Positions 10,091 through 20,899 of a stretch of DNA of 64,000 nt are shown here, piece after piece. Under the pieces are notes generated by a model that did not search any database, was not told the DNA's origin, and was given only the letters and a program-made list of their open reading frames with translations. Both the position numbers and the translations under genes were made by a program. The stretch is from Mycoplasma ovis str. Michigan. GTDB lineage: Bacteria > Bacillota_I > Bacilli_A > Mycoplasmatales > Mycoplasmoidaceae. The stretch is taken from positions 509,254 through 573,253 of the forward strand of contig NC_023062.1 of NCBI RefSeq assembly GCF_000508245.1. Direction: 5' to 3'. How positions within the stretch are numbered: the first letter of the stretch is position 1; every line of letters begins with the position of its first letter.

Positions 10091-11176
10091 ATGTCATTTT
10101 TTAAAAACAAGATATCGCAGGCAGAAACTTCCTGTTCTTTTGATGATGTCCTAATAAAACCTGTTTATTCTGAGATTCTCCCTGAAAATGTTGATTTAAC
10201 TCTTAAATTAAACGAAAAAATAAGTCTTTCAATTCCTATTTTTTCTGCCGCGATGGACACTATAACTGGTTATCAAATGGCAAGAGAAATTATTTCTTAT
10301 GGTGGTTGTGGCCCATTACATAAAAATGTTATGGCTTCTGAAAATATTGAAAATATTAAAAAACTAAAAGCAGAATTTGGAGAAAATAAGCCAATATGTG
10401 TCTCTGTAGGTGTTAACAACACTCAAGCAGAGATTTCTAATATGGTTGCTTCTGGAGCAAATGTGATTGTTGTAGATTGTGCTCACGCACATTCTAAAAG
10501 TGTTGGGGATTTAGTTCAATGAATTTCAAAGTCCTTTCCATCTGTTTATTTAATTGCAGGAAACATAGTTACTGCGGAAGCTGCCAAATTCTTAATAGAA
10601 AGGGGAGCAAATGCAGTAAAGGTGGGAATTGGTTGCGGTTCTATTTGTATTACAAGAATGGTTACTGGTATTGGGAGAGGGCAAATGGATGCAATTGCTG
10701 AGGTGGCAGACTATTGTAAAGATAAAAATGTTTTAGTTATTGCAGATGGGGGAATAAGAACTACTGGAGAAATAGTAAAGGCAATAGCGTGTGGAGCTGA
10801 TGCAGTTATGTTGGGGAATGTGATTGCAGGTTCTGATGAATGTCCAGGGGATATTGTTGAAATTGAAGGAGTCAAATATAAATACTATCGAGGAATGGGA
10901 AGTTATGGAGTTATGAGAAGTAATAATGAAGGGAGATATAACAGACACTTGTTGGCTACTTGCAAAAGAGTTGCGGAAGGAGTGGAAAGTTATGTAAAGG
11001 CTAAAGGGCCAGTTAAAGAAGTCTTAAATTCTATTGAATGGGGAATTAAAGCTTCTTTTGGTTATTTTGGAGCAATTAACTTGAAGGAAGCGAAGGAAAA
11101 GGCAGTCTTCACAAAAATTACCACTTCAACTTTAGAAAGAAGTGATTATCACGGCATAGATAAATTAATAGGTTAA
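10091..11176 (+). CDS. guaB: IMP dehydrogenase lacking the CBS domain
   Basis: Oxidises IMP to XMP with NAD+, the first step to GMP. 361 aa against the usual 480-500. The barrel starts [13 protein letters not shown], the catalytic loop is [15 protein letters not shown] with the catalytic Cys in place, and YRGMGSYG and [11 protein letters not shown] are conserved. The two CBS repeats normally inserted near residue 100 are missing, as in some other small genomes. TGA-Trp at 10520. Preceded divergently by hpt. Confidence 0.95.
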
Positions 11177-11239
11177 ATTTTTTAGACTTAATCTCCTAAA
11201 GTTCTTTAATTATTTCTTTTAAACTAAAGAAATTTTTTC

Positions 11240-11592
11240 TTAACTTTCTGAAGAAGATTGAGTTTCTCACTCGCAACCCTCCGGTCATTCTATCTCCTTA
11301 AGATCGGGAGTTTTCTCATTTTCTTTTATTAATTTCATAAGACCTTCTTTATTGACTGTTTTTGTTGAACCATCAGTTAATTTAACAGTCAATTTAGAAT
11401 TATCTTCACATTTTTTCATGAATTCCTCACTATACTCTGGGATTGAAAATGTTCACTTGAATTGATTGCTGCGCCCGTACTTTGATAAGTATGACTTTGT
11501 AAACTATCGATTGTAAATGGCACTGCAATAGCACCACCTCCCAACGCAATCACTTTTAAGAAAGTTATTAAAGAAGAGGGCAAAAAACTCAT
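11240..11592 (-). pseudogene. Small secreted-type protein, frameshifted
   Basis: Begins ATG at 11592 with a signal-like N-terminus (SSLITFLKVIALGGGAIAVP). The conserved C-terminal part (SIPEYSEEFMKKCEDN, VKLTDGSTKTVNKEG, WPEGCEW) is in another frame; the shift falls between about 11470 and 11500. The start frame dies soon after. Resembles the neighbouring 11.6-11.9 kb gene in size and Cys placement. Function unknown. Confidence 0.6.
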
Positions 11593-11625
11593 TCTCTTTA
11601 GATAAAAACTTAATTTCAGAAATAA

Positions 11626-11934
11626 TTATCTTAATTCTTCAGTATGGCGGCCATCATCCTGCATCTGACATTTGTCTCATTCATCTTTCCTGTTTATTTC
11701 AATACTGGTTGCACCAACAGAAGATCTTTGTAGTACCTGATTTATAGTTTGTGAAGACATTTTAATGGAGTGTTGTCCATTTATTTTTACCTGTCATCTG
11801 TATGTTGCGGAGCAATTTGGGATATCAATTTTAGACTGAGTTGAATGAGAAGTACTACTTTGTGATAAGTAAACAGGAACTGCTGCAGAAGAACCTGCAA
11901 CAAATAAAACAGCTAATTTACCAGCCACAAACAT
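11626..11934 (-). CDS. Small secreted-type protein with paired Cys
   Basis: 102 aa, complete. N-terminal hydrophobic segment (FVAGKLAVLFVAGSSAAVP), then a short mature part with two Cys (PNCSATYRW and DKCQMQDDG) that could form a disulfide outside the cell. Two TGA-Trp codons. No SD. Not recognised. Confidence 0.65.
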
Positions 11935-12068
11935 AAAAAAATAATTTAAATTATTTTAAAATTTAGGAATTTTATTTTCAAAAAATTATTATGTCAGTCT
12001 TTTGATTGTTTTTAAGTAGAAATTTTTCTACTTGTTGTTTAAATTTAAGAAATTAAGTAGTTTTTGTT

Positions 12069-12686
12069 ATGTCTATCCGCCCAACAGCCTTAATATCTAT
12101 CGCAACACTCGGCGGTAGTGCTATTGGGTTACCTATATATTTGGTTCAAAAGCAAAGTACTAGAACAGATCTAGTTCAACAAGCATTTCCAGCAGTAATT
12201 CCTGCAACCTCTACAACTGAATTTGGAGATTCAGATTCATAAGGCGACGAAAATAGATCAAAAGGAGTATGTACAACAAAGGAAATCTCTTCAGAATTAA
12301 TTGAATTTCTTCGAACGCAAAACAAGGATCAAAAAAATTATGTTGGGGTCTCCTGCAATGATACTAATGTAGAAGATGCCTATATTCCTCTTACCGAAGG
12401 ATGAACCGGATTACTTCCTTCATCCATTCTAGTTGAGAAATTTATTTCCGAAAAAGAGGAAAAATTTGAAATAACTACTGAAACACAAAAGATAGATGGT
12501 CAACCGAGTAGTCGAATTGAGGCAGTTTTTAGTGGGGAGGGGTTGAAATCTAAGATCTCAGGAAACTGAGATTTTATTGACTCAACGCAACAACTAAAAG
12601 CAATAGAGGTGTCCGTTACTATAACAGGAGAAGAATTTTCAGGCAACTCAATATATCTTTTTCTTCCCAAGGCAGAATCTAAGTAA
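12069..12686 (+). pseudogene. Family A paralog with one in-frame TAA
   Basis: A single frame of 206 codons broken only by TAA at 12240-12242, in the linker between the signal-anchor/Ser-Thr region and the conserved C-terminal domain (KGVCTTKEI ... GLLPSSILVEKF ... EAVFSGEGL). Family A proteins have MSxxP N-termini, a Gly-rich hydrophobic segment, and a domain beginning GNC. Either a nonsense mutant or read through. Confidence 0.65.
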
Positions 12687-12750
12687 TGGAATAAAAATCT
12701 ATATAGTTAAATAAAAAATAAATCCTCTCTTCTTTGAAAAAGCTAGGAAA

Positions 12751-12756
12751 TATTAT
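12751..12756 (+). promoter_or_regulatory. -10 element TATTAT, 14 nt before ATG
   Basis: TATTAT followed by CTAATTTCTAAAGT and ATG. Nearly the same string precedes the family A gene starting at 14908 (minus). A start site about 7 nt downstream would leave a leader of roughly 7 nt with no SD. Confidence 0.45.
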
Positions 12757-12770
12757 CTAATTTCTAAAGT

Positions 12771-13409
12771 ATGCCTTTAAGTCTTAAGATTGTCAGCTCA
12801 ACCTTACTTATAGGAGGGGGTGCAGGAGGAATTCCTTGATTGTTATCAACAAAGAATGGAGTAAACAAGTAACCTGAGAAAACAATAACTGAATCGCAAG
12901 AAACTCAGACCTCTGTAGCAAACGGGACTCAACCGGAAACCATAAAACTAGAAAATTAAGGAAATTGTACTATAGTGAAAAAGATACAAGAAATAGAAGA
13001 TATTCTTTGAACTTTAAGGTCTATAAATCCCGATTCTTATGTAAAAGTTGATTGTGACAATACAGACAAATCTACTGACTCTCCTTTTACTGCAAATTGA
13101 GCAGGATTATTTCCTAATGTTTTATTTACAAACCTAAATTCTTTGACTATGGGAAAGAAAATTGAGATAAAAGAAAATACTGAATCTTTGGAGGAATCGA
13201 AAAATTATCGAACAACCTTCAGTGGAGCTAATTTTTATTCTCCAGTTATTGGAGAATGGCCTTGACAACAAACTTGAGAAGGAGTGGATTCTAGAATGGT
13301 TGAAGTGAAAATAGTTTCTCCTACTATTTCCTCTGATCCAATTTATGTGTGAATAGGGAAGATAGATTTGACTCCTAGAGGAGAAGAAAGTTTGGGAGAA
13401 TTAATTTAG
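12771..13409 (+). pseudogene. Family A paralog with two in-frame TAA
   Basis: 213 codons in one frame with TAA at 12870-12872 and 12957-12959, the second directly before the conserved GNC start of the C-terminal domain. The rest is intact: FPNVLFTNLNSL, KIEIKE and FSGANF blocks and many TGA-Trp codons. N-terminus MPLSLKIVSSTLLIGGGAGG is signal-like. Probably decayed or translated in pieces. Confidence 0.65.
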
Positions 13410-13498
13410 TTTTTTAAATACTTATCGAAATATAAATCTACTTAGTTAAGGGAAAAAAATACTAAAAAACTTAGATTTATTAATTACTTAGATACTAA

Positions 13499-13842
13499 CT
13501 AACTATTAAAAACTGTAGGAAAAGACTTATCAAATCACTTTGGTAAAAGAGATTTGCATTTTTCGTGTATTGAGTACTCTCTGCATTTGTCATACTTTTT
13601 TCATCCATCATTTAACTCCTTCATTTTGGGAGCAGAGTGAGAAAGAGGGGTATCACTGGAATTTTCTGAAGAACTAACTAAAACAGTACTAGTTGTGACT
13701 GAGGGGGAAGAAGTTTCTGATGTAGAGACAGTTGTATTTGTAACAGGTGTAGAAAAAAATTACCGGCTCCTAAGGTGGTTGCAACACCCACAGTCGTGGA
13801 AGTCACCCCAGCCAGACCCAGAAACAACTTCACCTTTTTCAT
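13499..13842 (-). pseudogene. Small Ser/Thr-rich secreted protein, frameshifted at T7
   Basis: ATG at 13842 follows AAGAGAAC. The signal peptide (KKVKLFLGLAGVTSTTVGV) leads into a T7 run on the coding strand (about 13753-13759). Eight Ts would open the rest: a Ser/Thr-rich stalk, then a Cys-containing tail (WKKYDKCREYSIHEKCKS). As assembled, the frame ends about 20 codons after the run. Confidence 0.6.
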
Positions 13843-14293
13843 GTTCTCTTAATTTTACTTCTTTCAATCTTTTCGCAAAACAACACAAAGATAATCCGTT
13901 GGTGCTGTTTCTTTAATTTCTATGATTTTCTCTAAAGTGCTAATCAATAAACTCTTATATTTCTCTCCAGCTTCAGCTCAGAGAGATAAATTTTATTTTT
14001 AGCTTTCTTGATTAATAGAAACTTGACCTAAGGTAGTGTTCTTTTTTTCTTATGCTTCCTAGACAATTAATTAAAAAAATTCAAGTTTAAATAAGAGAAA
14101 ATCTAACAACTAATCTTTTACAATCCATGTATTTTTACCTCTGGTTTCTTCTTTACAGTTACTTTTTTTTGCAAAGATTTCTTAAGGGATTATAAATTCT
14201 GCTGATGTTTTAACTAGAACTTAAGCAATTGTTTTTCGGAAGTAATTAAATTACAAAATTTAGGAATTAACAAAATTTCTAAAAAAAATTTAT
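13843..14293. other. Non-coding, AT-rich
   Basis: About 450 bp between outward-facing and inward-facing paralogs. I see no RNA gene, no remnant with clear similarity, and no strong hairpin. It must carry the promoter of the 13.5 kb gene. Confidence 0.4.
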
Positions 14294-14908
14294 CTAATTA
14301 AAAGACAGATAAATATCATCTGAATTCCTAGGATCAGTGATATTAATAATTCTTATATTCTTAGTTCCTGATTTTTGCTCCTCTCCCATTCATACACCAG
14401 ATACAAGAGATGCAAATTTATTACTTTCAAAAACTAATCTATTGTAATCAGCTACACCCTCCTCTAAAGGAGTGATCTTTACTTGCACTTCAATTTTGCT
14501 TCCTTCTCGTAGTGTATTTCCATTTAGAAATAAGCTTTTAGGAAATACTCCAGTTCAATCAGTTGAAGAACCTAGAATACTAACAACGCCAGTATTTGTA
14601 GTGCAAGATATTGTGTAATAATTATTCTTGTTTTTGTCGAATGAGAATAGAATATCACTAAATTCCAAGGGCATTTCTATTAATTTACAATTGCCATCTT
14701 CCTCTTCTTTAGCGGAGATAGGAACAGTAGGTGCTTTTGGTTCCGAAGGGACAGGAGATGAAACATCTTGAGATGGCTGATCTGCCTGAACTATTTGTGC
14801 TGGAGCAGAATCACTAGAATTAGTTGTTTGACTAAAAGCTAACGGAATTCCTACACAACCTACTCCAACGCCAGCACATAAAGAGAGTATCTTAGGACTC
14901 AAAGACAT
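14294..14908 (-). CDS. Family A secreted-type paralog, intact
   Basis: About 204 aa. N-terminus MSLSPKILSLCAGVGVGCVG, then a Pro/Ser/Gln-rich linker, then the family domain starting GNCKLIEM with TISCTTNTG, WTGVFPKSLFLNG, KIEVQVKITPLEEG and a terminal NITDPRNSDDIYLSFN. This is the best intact reference for family A on this side of the window. A TAATAT element lies 14 nt before ATG, in a stretch shared with the 12.77 kb gene. Confidence 0.75.
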
Positions 14909-14957
14909 ACTTTAGAAATTAAATATTATTTCTTGATCTTTTTAAAGATCCAAGAAT

Positions 14958-15470
14958 TTATTTGGTTAAACAAACTATTTTTCAATTCCAGTTTTCTTGT
15001 CAGCCAGAAGATACTTGACATTTAGAACTTTCAATCAATTGTTCGTTATCAGGCTTCTCAATCTTTACATCTCCTGTTCCATCAAGCACTTCTGAAGAGG
15101 GGTTTCAATGTATCATTTCTTGAGGACTTTCTTAGTTTAATAAGAACTGAAGTCTCCCTTGTGGAGTAATTGTAATTTGCTTTACATTTACTGGCTCAGA
15201 GTCTTCTAAATTTTTAAACCATTTAAATGTAACCTCTGGTTTTGTTGGTTGTTCCTTGGTTCCTGATAAACAAACTATCAATTGTGACTTTTCGCGTTCT
15301 TTGCCTTCCTCCTTTCCTGCAACTAATTTGCAGTTACCAACATTTTTTACTTTTAATTCAGTAGGAGAATATTTTGAACCACTAGAAGACTTAGAAACTA
15401 CAGGTATTACAACAGAAGCCCCAGCAACTGCACCTATTGCAGGAACCACGATCTTTAAGGAAAAAATCAT
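14958..15470 (-). pseudogene. Family G paralog with one in-frame TAA
   Basis: N-terminal anchor MIFSLKIVVPAIGAVAG, then GNCKLVAGK, LIVCLSG and FKWFKN. TAA at 15132-15134 sits where the homolog at 63.0-63.5 kb has Glu (LLDEKEPQ against LLN-stop-ESPQ); the frame then continues through WNPSSEVLDGTGDVKIEKP to about 14958. Adjacent to its partner gene, 21 bp downstream of it. Confidence 0.65.
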
Positions 15471-15490
15471 AAATAATGACTATTTAAAAA

Positions 15491-15987
15491 TTATGTACAA
15501 TTCACCCCTCAGTCTTTTTCCTTTGATTGGATTTGACAATTAGAGCCATCAAATTTATGTTCTTTATTGGATGCGGGCTTCACAACAGTGATCACAGAAT
15601 TTCCCCTAAATACCTCTTCACTGGGAACAAATAATTCTTCCTTTCCATCTTCATCCTCTTCAAGTTGGACTTTTACAATCCCTAATCCAGTAGAAGTTAA
15701 TCACTTAACTTTCGCAGGACTTATATCTTGGTAATTCTTGAATCATTTAAATGTGACTTGTTTTTTATCTGAACCTTTCTCTTCTAGACAAACAACCAAT
15801 ACTCCAACACTATTGTCGCTCTCTCCATTTTCTCTTGACTTAACTTCTTTGCAATCCCCCCCAATTTTTTGATTTTTTCATATATACTGAGACGATTCGA
15901 AGAATTTGAAAAAGATAAGGGAATTAAAGCTGAAGCTCCTCCTAATCCTACTAAAGGAATAGTTAACAATTTGAGACTTAAAGACAC
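15491..15987 (-). pseudogene. Family G partner gene, frameshifted at G7
   Basis: Starts MSLSLKLLTIPLVGLGGASA. A G7 run (15856-15862) sits just where homologs read GNCKEV; with seven Gs the frame ends after 67 aa, with eight (or five) it continues LGGDCKEVK ... LVVCLEEKG ... FKWFKN ... VQLEEDEDGKEELF to TAA at 15491. Homolog of the gene running off the right end of the window. Confidence 0.7.
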
Positions 15988-16104
15988 AGAAATTATCTAA
16001 GTTTACAAGGATTTAATGGTCTCCCCGCTCCTGCAATTAAATTGTTTCCTTGTTAGGGAACATTTTAATGAGAATTTACTTGATAGTTAATTTTCTTGTG
16101 CGTA

Positions 16105-16200
16105 AAACAACTCAAAGGAAAATAATCTACACGAAATTATCACTTCAACCTTAAAAAGAAGTGAATAATTCGAATTTGTTTGACATTATTTAATAAGGAA
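16105..16200 (+). pseudogene. Relic of a guaB 3' end
   Basis: The stretch around ATTATCACTTCAAC and AAGAAGTGA resembles the last codons of guaB (11118-11150, ATTACCACTTCAAC and AAGAAGTGA), with matching spacing. Nothing upstream still codes. Suggests an old duplication of the guaB end. Confidence 0.45.
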
Positions 16201-16221
16201 ACAAAGTATTAATTTATCCTT

Positions 16222-16811
16222 ATGTCTTATGTAACTTCTTCTTTAAAGATTTTGGGTTGTCTTTCAATTTTGTGTTGAATAACTGGATCTCCTTTTATTT
16301 TTGTCTCAAGACAGGTAATTCCTAAAGAAAAGAAGAGAAAATCTGTCACATTGGGGAAAACTCTCTCAGTAGAGAATCAATTAAAGCTAAGTGGTATTAG
16401 TAATGTTGAACAATTATTAAAAGGGTCTAAAAAAAATTAACTTTTCAAGAATTAGGTATGAGGTGAGGAAATCAGGCATTATTGAAAGATGATATTCTTT
16501 TCAGCCCTTGTCAAGATAGAAAATATTATTTCATGAAACATCATGGAAACAGTACTTATAAGTTAGAAGATGGTACAGCTATTAGGACTACTCCAATATT
16601 TAGAGACACTAAAAAATATGAGCACTTGAAACATATCAATTTACACTGAGCAAAACACACAGGAGGAAATGTAACCTTATCAACAATTGCTGTATGTTCA
16701 TGCTCATTAAACGGATTTAGTGATAAATTAATTCTTACCTGCCATGACTATTTGAGAGGAGGAGAAACTATCAGAGGAATTTATGGAGAAAATAATTATG
16801 AATATAAATAA
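16222..16811 (+). pseudogene. Family J paralog, frameshifted at A8
   Basis: ATG at 16222, signal-like N-terminus (SSLKILGCLSILCWITG), then a basic stretch. An A8 run (16429-16436) puts TAA in frame; nine As would continue KLTFQELGMRWGNQAL ... CQDRKYYFMKHHGNSTYKLEDG ... CSCSLNGFSDK. The same layout, also broken, occurs at 39.96-40.57 kb. Function unknown. Confidence 0.6.
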
Positions 16812-17012
16812 TCCTAGAAGTTAATAACTTAGATTCCAATTAGATAACTTCTTATTTACAATCAGTGCAATTAGTCCTGTTTGTATCTATTGTTAAGAGA
16901 AAATTTTGGTTTTTAGAGATATAAAAAACATTAAAATAATTGCCAATTAATTATCGCCCTTTAGCAAATTAAACGTTCTTATTGCTCCATTGATAAAAGA
17001 AATTAGTTAACT

Positions 17013-17744
17013 ATGCCTATAAGTCCCAGCTCACTTTCTCTAGTTGCTTGTGTTGGGGGAGGATGTGCAGGAATCCCGTTACTACTACAGTGGCAGGGGC
17101 ATTCAAATACTAGCACACCTAGTGCTCAAGTAATAGTTCAATCTTCTACTCCTGATTCAAGTACTTCTTCTCCTGAGATTCCTCCTCTAACGACTACTCC
17201 AGCATCTACTCCTTAAGTAACTCAAGAGTTGCCAACTACACAAATTGAAGATGCATCTCCGCAAGTTGCTGTTCCTCCAACGAAAGAACAAAATATTGGT
17301 AATTGCGTAATAATAGACCTTAAGGATACGAGCAAACTTACGGAAAGTGAGAAAGCATTGGGAGATGCAATCTGAGATTCTGGAGAGACCATAGACATAG
17401 ATCATTATTTCTCGATGACTTGCAAAAGTACTTATACAGGGCAAGATTCAAAATTCCCTAGTGATTGGTCGGGGGCGGCATTCCCTAATAATCTCTTTAT
17501 AAATAGAGCAACATTAACCACAGGAAACAAACTTGAAATAACTATGCAAATTACAACACCGCAAGAAAATTCGAAAAATTATCGAGAAATTACTTTTTCA
17601 GGTAATAGATTTGAAAACCCTATAACTGCGACTTGGAATGGAAGAGTTCAAGCTGGAGTGACATCGTTCGATAAAAGCGTCAATATTTTGGAAATAACCA
17701 AGCCTACAATTTCTCCTAACTTAATCTTTATCTCAATCAATTAA
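17013..17744 (+). pseudogene. Family A paralog with one in-frame TAA
   Basis: 243 codons in one frame, broken only by TAA at 17214-17216, at the end of a Thr/Ser/Pro-rich linker. After it: GNCVIIDL, MTCKSTYTG, FPNNLFINRATL, EITMQITTP, FSGNRF. N-terminus MPISPSSLSLVACVGGGCAG. Conserved C-terminal coding argues that decay, if any, is recent. Confidence 0.65.
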
Positions 17745-17769
17745 GCACATCTTTTCTGGTTTTAAATCC

Positions 17770-18013
17770 CAAATTTTTAATTGCGACAGGAGGTCTAGAG
17801 AGAGTGATTGGAGGAACATCTTTCTTAATTTCCAATCAAACTCAGTCAATTAAAAACATTCAAGTTGTTACTGAAATTGGAACAACAGAACCTAAAGCAA
17901 TTGAAAAAGAGAATTGTTCAATCTTAAAAGATATAGAAGATATAGCAAATATTCTTTGAGATTTTCAAGAACTGGAAAATAAAGATATACAGCATTGTTT
18001 TCCTGAATATTAA
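17770..18013 (+). pseudogene. Family A remnant, both ends lost
   Basis: About 80 codons without a proper start: a Gly-rich hydrophobic start (FLIATGG ... GGTSFLIS), short linker, then KENCSILKDIEDIANILWDFQEL, which matches the region after GNC in family A, ending at TAA 18011-18013. The rest of the domain is missing. Confidence 0.5.
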
Positions 18014-18221
18014 AGACTTTATGATTCTGGGAGTAGTTTTGGGAGTTAAAAGAGGAAAACAATTTGTTTAATCATTAGGTTCATTAAATAGAACAACAGG
18101 AAAAGAAGCTTAATATCTTATTAAATAAAGATTTATAGATTAGTGGTTCTGTCCAACATACTAAGTAATGAATTTTTAAAGTTTGTAACAATTTTTCTAA
18201 TCCTAACTAAATAACTTGACA

Positions 18222-18779
18222 ATGTTTACAACTAAAGTCTTGGCTGGATGTTCTGTATTAGGAGGCATTTCTTCGATTCCATTTGTTGTTCCTTCTTCCT
18301 CCAATAATTACACAAATTTACAAGATAGAATCTCATTGCATCTTTCCTCTAATTTTTCAATCTGTAGTCAATTAGAGGATTACACATCTACAACTCATAG
18401 GAAAAAGAATCACAAAATATACATTTGTCCGTATCTCGAATCTGGTTCATATAAACCAGAATTAATTTATCACCTAGAAGACAGAACTAATGATTTAAGC
18501 GAAACAATAACTAAAAAAATAAAAAGCTTTCAATATAAGATTGAAGGAAATCTAAAAACCCAGATTTCCATTGAGTTATTGGATGGAGAAAAAGTAGTCT
18601 TAGATAAATTGCCTGTATGAATTCAATATACAGGAAGTTCTAGTTTAAATAGTCCAGAGTTGCTTCCTGAAAAAGATTGCACTTTAAGCAAAAAAGATGA
18701 TTCAAGTAACTCTAGTTATCTTTTTAGATGTGGTAATTCTTGACAAGTAACCAAAGAAACAATTACATTAAAAAAATAA
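18222..18779 (+). CDS. Family K secreted-type protein
   Basis: 185 aa with ATG at 18222. Anchor FTTKVLAGCSVLGGISS, then CSQLEDYTS, KIYICPY, LIYHLEDRTNDLSETITKKI, and late Cys residues (EKDCTLSKK, FRCGNSW). Two TGA-Trp codons. A shortened relative lies at 40.67-41.02 kb (SRCASLLNEF, IYLCPTG, MIYYEET). Not recognised. Confidence 0.7.
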
Positions 18780-18927
18780 TTTGACCAACTAGATGTTTGT
18801 TCTAAGTAAATTGAATCATTAATCCACAAGACTTCAATAATTTACTTAGAAATTATTATTCTCTTGTAAGAGCTACTAGAAGGATTAATTTATGATTATC
18901 AATATGCTGAAACACTAATTAAAGAAA

Positions 18928-19782
18928 ATGACCCTTTCTTTCCCTATGAATAAATATTTGTTATTTACATTAGGGGCTGGAGGTGTGGCAAGTGGAACTC
19001 TTGCTGGAGTTTTAAGCTTCAGTGCAATTAAAGAGATTCAAGTTTTGGGTGTAACTGTGCCAACTAATGATCTAGCGGAAAGCCAAGACGCAACACCAAC
19101 AGGACAAGAATCTTCAGAACCTGAATTGGAGGGATCGGGGCAAAATACACCAAGTCACGAACCAACTGGAACAAAATTTACAAATGACAAGAATGAGGAA
19201 GGCAAAGCTCTAACTGATAGAGCCCCAAGGCAAGAAGAAAATCTGGAAGATTCTACAGAGACAGAAGAAGAAGTAAGTTCTCCTTCTAATCCGGAAATAA
19301 AAGGAGAGAAAGAAACGGAAACGCCTGATACACTCCAATCTCAAAAAGTTGCCCCGGAAGATGATACTCATGAGATTTCGGATCCTTCAATAGAACCACA
19401 ATTATTAGAAAAGGAGGATTTAATCATTGAATGAACACCTGTTTCCGAGAGAAATTGATTTTCAGTTGATTCGGGAGATCCTGATATTTTGGAAGATGGA
19501 TATCAGTGAGATATAAACAAAGAATGTGTTAAGAGTCAACAAGGAGATCAAATAGTTTTTAAGTGTGAATTAGATTATTCAAAACCAAAAACTTTTGTTA
19601 ATTTTTCTTTTTCTCCTTCTTTAGTTCCTGAATTGAGCGAAAAGAATTGATCTAATTTGTGAGAATTGTCAATTTCTTCAACTTATTTAGATAACGTTAT
19701 TACTTTAGGTTTATTATTCCATGATGATATAAGCAAGGAAATAAAAATTCCCCTTGTCAGTCAAATAACACAAAAAACTTAA
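18928..19782 (+). CDS. Family B acidic/Ser-rich surface-type protein, intact
   Basis: 284 aa. Anchor (residues 7-33, KYLLFTLGAGGVASG), then about 140 residues very rich in Glu, Ser, Thr and Pro, likely disordered, then a C-terminal domain: WDINKECVKSQQGDQIVFKC, FVNFSFSPSLVPELSEKNW. Relatives at 19.9 and 21.6 kb lie in tandem. An intact start at 18946 is possible. Function unknown; a stalked surface antigen is inferred. Confidence 0.7.
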
Positions 19783-19889
19783 AAAACTATTATTTACATC
19801 TTCTTAATAGATAGGAAGGTTTACTCGCTTAAAGTTATAAAATGCTTGAAAAAATAATGAAATTAAGACTCTAAATTAGTCTTATAGCT

Positions 19890-20796
19890 ATGTTTTCAGT
19901 ATTGAAAAAGTTATTAGTAACTTCGTTAGTTGCAAGTGGAGGTGCATCTGGAGTTGTTGTTGAAGTTGCTAGAGATAATCTCATGAGTGTAAGTGTGACT
20001 CCAAGTGATGCTTTATTATCTTCTGCTGAAGGAACAGAGGAGAAAGAAGATAGTAGTTCTTTTGAGGAAGTTTCTACGCAAGAACCAACTACTATGCAAC
20101 AAGAATCTGATGATTCTGCATTAGTTGTGAAAGGAGAGGATCCTAATGTTGGAACTAATTCTGAAGACGAAAAAGAAAAAAATGATGTTCCAGCAAAAGA
20201 ATTAACGAATAGAAAAGAAGCGGGAGAAAAAGTTGTAAAATAAAAACCTTCTCAATTAGAGGATGTTAAAAAAAGGAAAATCCGCAGACAGTAAAAAGTC
20301 CTCTAAATGATGAGAGTATTTTGAAAGAAATTAAAGTTCCAACTCCCTCTTCTCCTTCACCCATAAAGGTAAAAGAAATGCCTCTTGGCGACTTACCTTC
20401 AACTTCCATCAATGAGGAAAAATTACAAACTTCTGTTCTCGAAATTGAGAAGGAAGAGGAAGAAGAGTGACATCGTATTGCTCAAGGTTATTTTTTAGTA
20501 AGTTCTAATGACTTTGGTATGTTAGAACAAATGAAATTTGATAGCAAGAATGTGAAATGCATGAACAAGGTGATCAAGTAACTTTGGAGTGCATTTGACC
20601 CATCGATCCATCTATAAAACTTAATTTCAGCTTTTATACTTCTAAGGTACCTGAATTAAATGGAAAACAATGAAGTGATTTAACTGATCTTTCATTGGAT
20701 CTTAAGGATGAAAAGGTAATTGATTTAGGCTTATCATTTTGAGGAGAAAATAAGGAAATAAAAGTTTTGATTATTGGTCAAGAACAGAAGCTTTAA
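19890..20796 (+). pseudogene. Family B paralog, several frameshifts
   Basis: The first 117 codons (anchor, acidic Ser-rich stalk) end at TAA 20241. The stalk continues in another frame from about 20330, and the C-terminal domain (CHEQGDQVTLECIWP, LNFSFYTSKVPELNGKQW) is in a third frame to TAA 20794-20796. Reads as a decayed copy between two intact ones. Confidence 0.65.
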
Positions 20797-20899
20797 AAGT
20801 AATTATTTGTTTCAAAGCTTTTTAAACAAAAACTTTTTTAAAAAGCTTATTTAGTTATTTAGAATTAATAGTTTCAACAATTTCTCTATTTTTTTGTAG

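Noticed and set aside
10733-10948. 71-aa minus-strand open frame inside guaB
   Set aside because: Shadow of the guaB coding strand with no start context or homologs.
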